DNA of 9,199 nucleotides from an uncultured Lachnospiraceae bacterium (GTDB lineage Bacteria; Bacillota; Clostridia; Lachnospirales; Lachnospiraceae): NCBI GenBank assembly GCA_910579645.1, contig CAJTVK010000156.1, forward strand, positions 1 through 9,199, in the 5' to 3' direction. The stretch's first letter is position 1. Every line of letters begins with the position of its first letter. Below, piece by piece: positions 1 to 5,699 of this stretch. The notes beneath the pieces were generated by a model that worked only from the letters and a program-made list of their open reading frames with translations, was not told the origin of the DNA and ran no database searches. A program made the translations under genes and the position numbers.

Positions 1-56
1 CTGACACAAAAATCAGGCACTGAAATTCACCATTATTTCCGCAATGCAGTACTAGC

Positions 57-1013
57 GTTTTTGCTGACATTTTCAATTACTATATTTACGGCGGGAGACA
101 GGTCATCCAGCCAGAACAGCTTACGGAGCGTGATTCCACTAAAATAGCATTGCCATATGGTGCGGATGGCGCTGTGGTTCCTATCCAGAAATTCCGCGAT
201 GTACAGAAACTGTATGCCGCAATGACGGATGGGAAGATGGAATATGTCTTCTACGGAGCGGAAAGCCAGGCGGAGATTCATTATGCCATGGCTGTGAAGA
301 ACAATCTCTACGATGCATTGGAGTATGCGGGGCAGGTAGAAGAGGCAGCAAAGTCACATCGAAAGGAAATGAAACGGAAAAAGGAACAGCGGGAAACGTC
401 TGCTGAAGAAGATAGGAAAACACCTAACACGGGTGAATTCTTAAGTGGCTTTTGGGCGGAAGACAGATTGATACCATCTATCACGGTAACGATATTTTTC
501 GGTTCGGATAAATGGGATGGACCATTAAGCTTGTTTGACATGATGGATGTGTCAGACCCGGATGTGCTTGCCTGTATGGACAATTACCATGTGCGACTGA
601 TTGCCCCGGCGCAGATGTCGGATGATGAGATAATGAAATTCCAGTCCAGCCTGCGGGAGGTTATGCTGTTCATCAAGTATTCAAAGGACAGAGAGAAGTT
701 AAGTAAGGTACTGAAAGACAACGAAAAACGTTTCCGGGAAGTGGAGCGCAGAGCAGCGGATGTGATTGAGGTAATTACAAATGCAGGAATAAAATATGAT
801 GAAAGCGAGGAGGTGGTTGACGTGTGCCAGGCAATTCAGGAGATGAGAATGGAATCTGAACGGGATGGTGAAAGAAGAGGCGAGTTGAAAAAGGCTCAGG
901 AAGCTGCCAGAAATTTTTATAACCTTGGAGTCGATGTTGAAAGAATTGCCCAAGGTGTAGGGTATGCTGTAGAAACAGTGAAGCAGTGGATTGGACTTGC
1001 GGGTGACAATTAG
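57..1013 (+). pseudogene. Rpn family PD-(D/E)XK recombination-promoting nuclease/putative transposase, 5' end damaged
   Basis: Rpn (transposase_31-like) proteins are PD-(D/E)XK DNA endonucleases that promote RecA-independent recombination; some act in phage defence. The best in-frame start, TTG at 150, gives 287 aa. Family-like sequence continues upstream in the same frame (FADIFNYYIYGGRQVI, from about 60), but there is no ATG, GTG or TTG there and a TGA lies at 21-23, so the true N-terminus is lost or shifted. Numbering from the TTG, the nuclease core keeps D17 (QKFRD) and E38-S-Q40 (GAESQAEIHYAM), the Rpn form of D...ExQ. The middle has the family block LIAPAQMSDDEIMKFQSSLREVMLFIKYSKD. Residues 231-287 form a charged helix and an HTH-like tail (VERIAQGVGYAVETVKQWIGL). 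A one-base indel at the T run 58-62 could join it to another frame upstream. The family call is firm. Whether it is expressed from the TTG or dead is open. Confidence 0.8.
822..1013 (+). CDS. Candidate intragenic small protein (RpnS-like C-terminal product), start at GTG 822 or ATG 849
   Basis: Inside the Rpn gene and in the same frame, GTG 822 follows AGGAGG at 808-813 with an 8-nt gap, and ATG 849 follows AGGAG at 838-842 with a 6-nt gap. Translation from these would give 63 or 54 aa, holding only the charged helix and the HTH-like tail, with no nuclease residues. In E. coli, rpn genes encode short in-frame C-terminal proteins (RpnS) that inhibit the full-length nuclease. A similar arrangement here is an inference. 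The first ribosome binding site also encodes Glu-Glu-Val, so it could be chance. With the 5' end of the gene damaged, the small product might be all that is still made. Confidence 0.3.
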   Translation: MCQAIQEMRMESERDGERRGELKKAQEAARNFYNLGVDVERIAQGVGYAVETVKQWIGLAGDN

Positions 1014-1038
1014 TGTGTTGGTTTAATATTAAAATAAC

Positions 1039-1056
1039 ACGCATCTACGGATGCGT
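1039..1056. repeat. Perfect hairpin ACGCATC-TACG-GATGCGT
   Basis: A 7-bp perfect stem with a 4-nt loop lies 25 nt after the Rpn stop codon. It has no T tract of its own. Its arms contain ACGCAT/ATGCGT, which recur at 1091-1096, 1103-1108 and 1115-1120, so several alternative pairings are possible. Confidence 0.6.
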
Positions 1057-1065
1057 TGGCAAAGG

Positions 1066-1102
1066 CGCATGGAACAGCAAATTGTAAACCATGCGTTTTT
1101 TT
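1066..1102 (+). terminator. Probable intrinsic terminator of the Rpn gene
   Basis: CGCATGG at 1066-1072 pairs with CCATGCG at 1089-1095 (7 bp, 16-nt loop) and is followed directly by seven T residues (1096-1102). This is 50-90 nt after the Rpn stop codon, in the right orientation to end that transcript. The long loop makes it a weaker terminator than the one at 1271-1300. Confidence 0.55.
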
Positions 1103-1120
1103 ATGCGTGCCTGCACGCAT
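1103..1120. repeat. Perfect hairpin ATGCGTG-CCTG-CACGCAT
   Basis: A 7-bp perfect stem with a 4-nt loop begins immediately after the T tract of the preceding terminator. It reuses the ATGCGT/ACGCAT words of the 1039-1056 hairpin, so it can compete with the terminator stem for ATGCGT at 1091-1096. Confidence 0.55.
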
Positions 1121-1128
1121 TGCCCAAC

Positions 1129-1250
1129 AAGGAGGAAATGGATAAGGCATTTAGCCGAGGTACATTATCCTGCAAGCAAGCTGGATTCCACTGCTTTTTT
1201 GTGAGCTGGGATAGCTATCCCTATCCGGTAAAGCCAGGATAATGAAATCA
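1129..1250 (+). ncRNA. Candidate structured RNA or leader upstream of DUF932 gene (unrecognised)
   Basis: CATTATCCTG at 1163-1172 is perfectly complementary to CAGGATAATG at 1235-1244, a 10-bp closing stem around a 62-nt interior. The interior holds the 14-bp perfect palindrome GGGATAGCTATCCC (1208-1221), followed by a second CTATCC that can compete for GGATAG, and a weaker AGCA/TGCT pairing. A strong terminator follows at 1271-1300 and another terminator precedes the region. That is the layout of either a free-standing small RNA or a riboswitch/attenuator leader for DUF932. I do not recognise an RNA family. A 34-codon ORF (ATG 1138 to stop 1242) lies inside, but its AGGAGG is only 2 nt from the ATG. 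No clear promoter was identified. Confidence 0.35.
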
Positions 1251-1270
1251 TATATTATATAGTTGAAGAA

Positions 1271-1300
1271 GGGAGGCCTGAACACAGGCCCTCCCTTTTT
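1271..1300 (+). terminator. Strong intrinsic terminator between the structured region and DUF932
   Basis: GGGAGGCCTG at 1271-1280 pairs with CAGGCCCTCCC at 1285-1295 (10 bp with one bulged base, AACA loop) and is followed by five T residues. It ends 48 nt before the DUF932 start codon, so it either ends a short transcript from 1120-1250 or works as an attenuator in the DUF932 leader. I saw no obvious antiterminator strand upstream. Confidence 0.75.
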
Positions 1301-1348
1301 GGCATAAAGCGTCACAACAAAATTAGAAAAAGAAAGGAGAAAGAGGTT

Positions 1349-1927
1349 ATGGCAGCAAATGTGGAAAGCATGTTTTCGGTAAGGGAAAAACCGTGGCACG
1401 GGTTAGGCACGATTGTTATGGAGGCCCCGGCATCGGCGGAGGCATTGAAATTGGCCGGGCTCGACTGGAACGTAGTACAGGAGCCGGTCTACACAGGGTA
1501 TAACGAATTGGTGAAGGGCTATAAGGCAAACGTCAGGGGCACGGACGTGGTGTCCGACCGCTATAAGGTGGTGCAGAACGTGGATGCCTTCAGCTTCACG
1601 GATGAACTTTTAGGGAAAGGGGTGCGCTATGAGACGGCAGGCTCCCTGCGGGATGGGAGAAAAGTCTGGCTTCTTGCAAGACTCCCCAGGGAATATATCA
1701 TTGCAGGGGAGAGGATTAGCCCCTACCTGGTCTTTTCCAATACCCATGACGGTTCCGGTTCCATAAAGGTGGCTATTACGCCCGTAAGGGTTGCGTGCAA
1801 CAATACGCTCAACCTTGCCCTGCATACCGCCAGAAGGAACTTTAGCATGGCCGAAAAAGGATTGGAAGGACTTTCGGCAGAAAGGAATGGTTGGAAAGAT
1901 GGAACAGAATTTAATCAGGCTGCTTAG
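1349..1927 (+). CDS. DUF932 domain-containing protein (phage/plasmid-like), C-terminally truncated
   Basis: DUF932 proteins (TIGR03299-like) are carried by plasmids, phages and integrative elements, usually beside DNA-recombination genes; their activity is not established. This 192-aa product starts at ATG 1349, with AGGAG 9 nt upstream. It shows the family N-terminus (REKPWHGLGT, residues 12-21), the middle DRYKVVQNVDAF, and the block PVRVACNNTLNLALHTARR around 145-163. Complete members are about 300 aa. Here the family similarity stops shortly after that block and the reading frame runs into the next gene, overlapping it by 29 nt, so about 100 or more C-terminal residues are missing. I infer an internal deletion joining the middle of this gene to the start of the next. 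The DUF932 assignment is firm; function is doubtful. Confidence 0.85.
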   Translation: MAANVESMFSVREKPWHGLGTIVMEAPASAEALKLAGLDWNVVQEPVYTGYNELVKGYKANVRGTDVVSDRYKVVQNVDAFSFTDELLGKGVRYETAGSLRDGRKVWLLARLPREYIIAGERISPYLVFSNTHDGSGSIKVAITPVRVACNNTLNLALHTARRNFSMAEKGLEGLSAERNGWKDGTEFNQAA

Positions 1928-2561
1928 AGCAGATGAGATTGAGTGCAGGGTGTCCGTTATAGGCGAAAAAGGGCTAAGCCTGTTGCTTTATAAGGATGCA
2001 AGGGTAGACCAGAGAATCCTTGATGAAACCTTCGGGCCCTTTGGCTGGAAACGGAGCCACCAGTGCATAAATGGAAACCTTTACTGTACGGCAGAGGTAT
2101 TGGATAAGGGAACCGGGGAATGGGTGGCAAAACAGGATGTGGGGGCCGCGGGATATACGGAGAAGGAAAAATCCCAGGCATCGGACAGCTTCAAGAGGGC
2201 CTGCTTCATCTGGGGCATCGGAAGGGAACTGTATTCTGCCCCCTTTATATGGATACCGGCAGGGAAGGCGTCAATCCAGATGAGGGAAGGCGAGGATAAA
2301 AAGAAGCGCTACTACAGCAATGACCGTTTCCAGGTTGATTCCATCCAGTATAACGGGGAACGTGAGATTTCCGGCTTTGTGATAAAAAATGATAAGGGGC
2401 AGGCCGTATATGAACTGAATATGGGAAAAACAGCCGGGAAGGCTAAGGCGAAGGAACGGCAGCAAAAAGAGGAACCGGAAGGAGGCCTTTCCAGGGAACA
2501 GATGGAATCCCTGCAGGCCGAAATGAGCAGAACGAATTATGCGGCTATAAAGATGATTTAA
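1899..2561 (+). CDS. Rad52/Rad22-like (Sak-type) single-strand annealing protein, probably 3'-truncated
   Basis: This product looks like the Rad52/Rad22-related single-strand annealing proteins of mobile elements, which coat single-stranded DNA and anneal complementary strands. ATG 1899 follows GGAAAG and gives 220 aa; the reading frame is open further upstream, but family-like sequence begins at MEQNLIRLLRADEIECRVS. Key blocks are FGWKRSHQCINGNLYCTAEV (47-66), QDVGAAGYTEKEKSQASDSF (79-98) with KRACFIWGIGRELY after it, a pattern of this fold, and FIWIPAG (116-122). Residues 175-197 form a lysine/glutamate-rich linker. The last recognisable part, LSREQMESLQAEMSRT, normally opens a further C-terminal helical segment; here it ends after NYAAIKMI, suggesting loss of a few dozen residues. 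It lies with DUF932 as in integrative-element recombination modules. The SSAP assignment rests on motif resemblance only. Confidence 0.7.
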   Translation: MEQNLIRLLRADEIECRVSVIGEKGLSLLLYKDARVDQRILDETFGPFGWKRSHQCINGNLYCTAEVLDKGTGEWVAKQDVGAAGYTEKEKSQASDSFKRACFIWGIGRELYSAPFIWIPAGKASIQMREGEDKKKRYYSNDRFQVDSIQYNGEREISGFVIKNDKGQAVYELNMGKTAGKAKAKERQQKEEPEGGLSREQMESLQAEMSRTNYAAIKMI

Positions 2562-2735
2562 TGCGCGAAATAAGACAACTGTTCCGATTAAAAAAGCCAA
2601 TATAAGTTAAGGAAGCAGTACTTTAAACTAAAGGAAAGATAGTAAAACAAAATATCAAAAATGACATTTTATTTAGATTTAGGAGCATAAGATTCTCTAA
2701 AGGTTTATGCCCTATATATTAGGAAGGAGCAAAAC
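2562..2735. other. AT-rich intergenic region, no supported gene
   Basis: This 174-nt stretch between the annealing protein and the small ORF at 2736 is AT-rich and holds no ORF I can support. A small inverted repeat, GCATAA (2685-2690) with TTATGC (2705-2710), precedes TATATT at 2714-2719, which could be a -10 box for the downstream recombinase genes, but no good -35 match sits at the right distance. The Rpn-to-DUF932 gap (1014-1348) is described in separate entries. Confidence 0.4.
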
Positions 2736-2861
2736 ATGTCCAAAGAAGAGCAAAAAGTCATAGAGCAGATTTCGCATATTCTAGTCCGCGAAAAACAGAT
2801 TTCTTCAGAAGAGCATCTGCGTATGCTGGATTTAATCAGGAAAGAACGGAAAAGCAGATGA
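2736..2861 (+). CDS. Small SHOCT-like protein upstream of recombinase
   Basis: A 41-aa ORF starting at ATG 2736, with AAGGAG at 2724-2729, 6 nt upstream. The sequence is one charged helix followed by ILVREKQISSEEHLRMLDLI, which resembles the short SHOCT-type pattern (leucine-rich turn, then I[ST]xEE and a helix). SHOCT-like mini-proteins commonly sit next to large serine recombinases in Lachnospiraceae elements. Its stop codon overlaps the next possible start (ATGA at 2858-2861). It is probably co-expressed with the recombinase. I know of no established function; a recombination directionality or accessory role would be speculation. Confidence 0.6.
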   Translation: MSKEEQKVIEQISHILVREKQISSEEHLRMLDLIRKERKSR

Positions 2862-3019
2862 AGCATCCTTTAAACTGCAATCTGACGAATAGACACGAAT
2901 TGAAAGTAAAATTATTCGACGGATGGCAGAACCGGGTAACACAATTCATAGGACAAATATCTACAATATACAACGAAAGGAGGTGGGATGATGGAAAAAC
3001 TGCGCGCAGTCATCTATAA
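2858..3019 (+). CDS. Small hypothetical ORF coupled to the recombinase
   Basis: This 53-aa ORF begins at ATG 2858, sharing ATGA with the stop of the preceding small gene, and runs 29 nt into the recombinase gene in another frame. The sequence (MKHPLNCNLTNRHELKVKLF, then DGWQNRVTQFIGQISTIYNE) is helical in character. It has no separate good ribosome binding site, so translation would depend on coupling. It could instead be the non-coding leader that carries the recombinase ribosome binding site (AGGAGG, 2978-2983). Unrecognised; low to moderate confidence. Confidence 0.3.
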   Translation: MKHPLNCNLTNRHELKVKLFDGWQNRVTQFIGQISTIYNERRWDDGKTARSHL

Positions 3020-4871
3020 CCGCTGCAGCACGGAAGAGGAATCCCAGAAGGATGCCCTCATCAAACAGGTCCAGGAATCAAAACGCTGTGTCCATGAGCA
3101 GGGATGGGAACTGGTGGATGCCTATGTGGAAGCGAAAAGCGGCACTACGGTGAAAGGCCGCAATGAATATAACCGGCTTTACCAGGACCTGGAAAGCGAC
3201 AAGTTCGAAGTGATAGTTATCAAAAGCCAGGATAGGCTTATGCGGAACACAAAAGACTGGTATCTGTTCCTGGACCGGATGCAGAGGAACCGGAAGCACC
3301 TTTATATGTACCTGGAACGCAAGTTTTACACGCCGGATGATGCGCTGATTACCGGAATCAAGGCTATTCTGGCGGAGGAATACAGCAGGGAGCTGAGCAA
3401 GAAGATTAACAATGCCCATAAAAACCGGCAGAAGGAGGGGAAAAGCTTTGTATTTACAAACCATACATATGGATTTAAGAAGATGCCGGATAAAAGAATT
3501 GTTATCGATGAGAGTGAAGCGGAAATGATAAAGCTGATTTTCGAGCTTTCGGCCGGCGGCTATGGAACGCACTGCAGCGCGGAGATACTTTACCAAAACG
3601 GATACCGCAACCGCAAAGGGAAGGGGATAAGTCCTTCCCTTATCCGTAATATTATCCGCAACCCCATTTACAAGGGAACGGTTGTCCAGAACAGGCAGCA
3701 TTATGATTTTGAAAGCAAGCAGACCTACAAAAACCCGCCGTCGGAATGGCTTTTCCATGAAAACGCCGTTCCCAAAATCATCGACGAAGAGCTGTTCGAA
3801 AGGGCCAACCGGGGATTGGACCAGAGGAAGCAGGAAGGGAACCGGGGAGGCGTTTATTTGAAGGGAAGCGCCCCCGGGAAATATGATTTATCCGGGAAGC
3901 TGTTCTGCGGGCTCTGCGGCAGCCCCTTTTATCGTACCGTGCGGAAAAACAAAAGCGGGAAAGTGACCGAATGGAAATGCAGCAACTATCTGCAAAACGG
4001 GAGGAAAAAGCAGCAGATGCGCAGAGAGCAAATCAGGAAAGTGGAAAAGCTGCAATCGGGTACAGGGGGTGAAGCGGGGTGTGATAATATACACCTTGAC
4101 GAGAAAAAACTGTATGGGATGCTGGAACAGCTTAACTGCCAGAAGTACCGGGGGCCGGAGGTGAAAAGGGAAGATTTGCTGAAAGAGACCCTGGCAATAC
4201 TGAGGAAAGCGCTAAGCGGGAACCACACGGCCGCCCAAAAGGAAGGGCTGGAAGCCTCGCTGGATAAAATTACCGGGCAAAAGGAAAAATTGCTGGAGAA
4301 GCTGCTGGAAGGGGTCATTTCCGATGAAGATTTTAAGCTGAAAAACAGGGGCTTGGAAAGCAGGAAGGCAGAAATAGAGGAAAAGCTTAAGGCTATGGAA
4401 GACAACATCCTCCAAAACGCAAAGCTGGAAGACCGGATGGAATCCATACGGAATAAACTGGAAGGTGGGGTCATCGAACAGGCGCAGATAGCGGATATGG
4501 TCAGGAATATTTCAAGGATAGAGGTTTTCCCGGCCTATATGGATATTTATTTCGATTCATGGGCATTGATGGGGCTTTCGCCTGAAAATGTTTCTTCCGC
4601 TGTAAAGGACGAGACGGATAAGCTCACCGTGTTCCGGATGGCCCAGGCATGCAGCACATCCCGCCAGCCTTTGAGGGAAGAGGAAAAAGGCGTGGTAGTG
4701 GGCCTTATGGAGAGGAACCCTAAGATTACGGCAAAAGAAATTGCCGGGGAAATGGGCGTGAATCTTTCCCTGGTGCACCGGAGAATCCGGGAACTGAAAA
4801 AGGAAGGGAAAATCAGGTACAGTTCGCCGAATGGCAGGGGGGAATGGGAGGTATTGAAACCCTGTAAATAA
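2991..4871 (+). CDS. Large serine recombinase (resolvase/integrase family) with C-terminal winged helix
   Basis: Large serine recombinases integrate and excise mobile elements by a serine-DNA intermediate. AGGAGG at 2978-2983 is 7 nt from ATG 2991 and 4 nt from ATG 2988, so 2991 is preferred (626 aa). Numbered from 2988: resolvase domain 5-145, with catalytic Ser14 in IYNRCSTEEESQ and the conserved arginine motif SQDRLMR (80-86); recombinase DNA-binding domain about 155-285 (HTYGFKKMPDKR, NIIRNPIYKG); zinc ribbon with C307, C310, C331 and probably C365; coiled coil about 395-490. The last about 55 residues add a winged helix-turn-helix (NPKITAKEIAGEMGVNLSLV, then HRRIRELKKEGKI), resembling the tail of AlbA_2/Schlafen-like regulators and not usual for these recombinases. 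The gene looks intact and is probably the integrase of the element that supplied 1349-2561. Confidence 0.93.
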   Translation: MEKLRAVIYNRCSTEEESQKDALIKQVQESKRCVHEQGWELVDAYVEAKSGTTVKGRNEYNRLYQDLESDKFEVIVIKSQDRLMRNTKDWYLFLDRMQRNRKHLYMYLERKFYTPDDALITGIKAILAEEYSRELSKKINNAHKNRQKEGKSFVFTNHTYGFKKMPDKRIVIDESEAEMIKLIFELSAGGYGTHCSAEILYQNGYRNRKGKGISPSLIRNIIRNPIYKGTVVQNRQHYDFESKQTYKNPPSEWLFHENAVPKIIDEELFERANRGLDQRKQEGNRGGVYLKGSAPGKYDLSGKLFCGLCGSPFYRTVRKNKSGKVTEWKCSNYLQNGRKKQQMRREQIRKVEKLQSGTGGEAGCDNIHLDEKKLYGMLEQLNCQKYRGPEVKREDLLKETLAILRKALSGNHTAAQKEGLEASLDKITGQKEKLLEKLLEGVISDEDFKLKNRGLESRKAEIEEKLKAMEDNILQNAKLEDRMESIRNKLEGGVIEQAQIADMVRNISRIEVFPAYMDIYFDSWALMGLSPENVSSAVKDETDKLTVFRMAQACSTSRQPLREEEKGVVVGLMERNPKITAKEIAGEMGVNLSLVHRRIRELKKEGKIRYSSPNGRGEWEVLKPCK

Positions 4872-4993
4872 GCCGGATTTAACTGCTTTTTGGAGTACTT
4901 CAGGTAATTGCCCTGGGTACTCCGAATCAGCAGTGCTGTAAAATACCTTTCCCAGCTGGAAAAATCGTTATTTTCAATATAATCCTCCGCCTT
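4872..4993 (-). pseudogene. Gene fragment downstream of DUF4869, cut at the recombinase border
   Basis: On the minus strand, directly after the DUF4869 stop codon (4994-4996) and in the same frame, about 41 open codons read like real protein: KAEDYIENNDFSSWERYFTA, then LLIRSTQGNYLKYSKKQLNP and AYL. The frame then enters antisense of the recombinase gene, so similarity must end near 4872. There is no ATG; GGCGGAGG lies inside the start of the frame. I read it as the remnant of the next gene of a DUF4869 cluster, cut when the element with the recombinase inserted. It could instead be a former C-terminal extension of DUF4869. The family is not recognised. Confidence 0.4.
4882..4934. repeat. Nested inverted repeat just after the recombinase gene (possible attachment site)
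   Basis: ACTGCT (4882-4887) pairs with AGCAGT (4929-4934), GGAGTAC (4892-4898) with GTACTCC (4917-4923), and CAGG (4901-4904) with CCTG (4912-4915), giving 17 nested base pairs in 53 nt. The T run lies before the structure and not after it, so it does not look like a terminator on either strand. The size, symmetry and position 10 nt after the recombinase stop would suit a recombinase attachment half-site, but it also overlaps the gene fragment. Confidence 0.4.
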
Positions 4994-5431
4994 TTACACA
5001 TATAGGCCGGTAATCGGAACAAGCTCCTTCATACTGTGGACAACCTGATTGGTATTCATAATTCTGATATCAAATGTGCCATCCCCAAAGTTCATTAAAT
5101 GGCGTAGGTTAATGGTGAACTCATCCATGTCGGCCAGCTTTAAAATCCATTTCGCGCAATTGTCACCACAAGTGGAAGCATTGAATACTTTGGAACGTTC
5201 GTTTTTCATAAGAATCAGCGTCTTAACTCCGCCGGAAAGGTCAGTGGGAGCAATCTTCCCCATAACAGGGCTGTCAATCACCGCGCTGCCTAAAACAATG
5301 GATTTATCCACATCAAGAATCATTTTCCTTGCCAAAGGGTCTGTAATCCACTCGTCTTCGTATACATTCTTAAAATATACTGCTGTATTGAAAATCGATT
5401 CTGGCATTTTCCCATAATATACATTGAGCAT
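4994..5431 (-). CDS. DUF4869 domain-containing protein
   Basis: A 145-aa protein of the DUF4869 family, common in gut Lachnospiraceae and without known function. ATG at 5429-5431 is chosen because AAGGAGG (5441-5447) lies 9 nt upstream and the family begins MLNVYYGKMPESIFNT; the 13 extra open codons before it are not needed. Typical blocks are present along the whole length: TAVYFKNVYEDEWITDPLAR (about 17-36), VIDSPVMGKI, PTDLSGGVKTLILM, VFNASTCGDNCAKWILKLAD, and the end LVPITGLYV. The two cysteines of STCGDNCAKW could bind metal, which is only a guess. No signal peptide or membrane segment is visible. It lies between two gene fragments on the same strand, which suggests it survives from a larger operon. 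Confidence 0.85.
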   Translation of the reverse strand: MLNVYYGKMPESIFNTAVYFKNVYEDEWITDPLARKMILDVDKSIVLGSAVIDSPVMGKIAPTDLSGGVKTLILMKNERSKVFNASTCGDNCAKWILKLADMDEFTINLRHLMNFGDGTFDIRIMNTNQVVHSMKELVPITGLYV

Positions 5432-5471
5432 TCCTGCATGCCTCCTTGCCGCTAACCGAACTTCGGACAAT

Positions 5472-5597
5472 TTATATTTTGTCTACTATAATACCAACAA
5501 CTCTTTTGTTTTTCAAGCTTGCGGCCAGATACTTATTGCCTGCCAGGCCAAGATTTTCCCACGGCCAGCGCAGCAAGGCTACATATTTGTTGCATTT
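5472..5597 (-). pseudogene. 3' fragment of a gene upstream of DUF4869
   Basis: On the minus strand a frame ending in a stop at 5472-5474 reads KCNKYVALLRWPWENLGLAG, then NKYLAASLKNKRVVGIIVDK and I, which looks like the natural C-terminal end of a protein. Above 5597 the same frame continues only as antisense of the start region of the ATPase-nuclease gene, so the 5' part is gone. It lies 40 nt before the DUF4869 start and probably shared its operon. I do not recognise the family. It could be a chance open frame. Confidence 0.35.
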
Positions 5598-5618
5598 TAG
5601 GCAGTGTATGCTAAAATA
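5591..5618 (+). promoter_or_regulatory. Possible sigma-A promoter for the ATPase-nuclease gene
   Basis: TTGCAT (5591-5596) and TAAAAT (5613-5618) are separated by 16 nt and lie about 80 nt before the chosen ATG of the ATPase-nuclease gene. They match the -35 and -10 consensus at 4 and 5 of 6 positions. The sequence is AT-rich, so a chance match is possible. Confidence 0.3.
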
Positions 5619-5699
5619 TACATAATAGCAACAGTTCCCATGGCCCGAACAGAAAACACACAGGCGTGGGAGCAAAATGCAGAAGCGGAAGGACAACTT

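Noticed and set aside
1051..1242. 63-codon ORF from ATG 1051
   Set aside because: It starts inside a hairpin, has no ribosome binding site, and crosses a T7 terminator tract; only the inner ATG 1138 deserved a mention.
3078..3758. 226-codon minus-strand ORF
   Set aside because: Antisense shadow of the recombinase gene; no protein family features and no ribosome binding site.
3986..4474. 162-codon minus-strand ORF rich in Ser and Phe
   Set aside because: Antisense of the lysine/glutamate-rich coiled coil of the recombinase, which gives such a composition by itself.
4882..4934. Terminator shared by the recombinase and DUF4869 genes
   Set aside because: The T run precedes the stem on the plus strand, and no T run follows it on either strand.
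5049..5417. 122-codon plus-strand ORF
   Set aside because: Antisense shadow of the DUF4869 gene, which has clear family motifs and a ribosome binding site.
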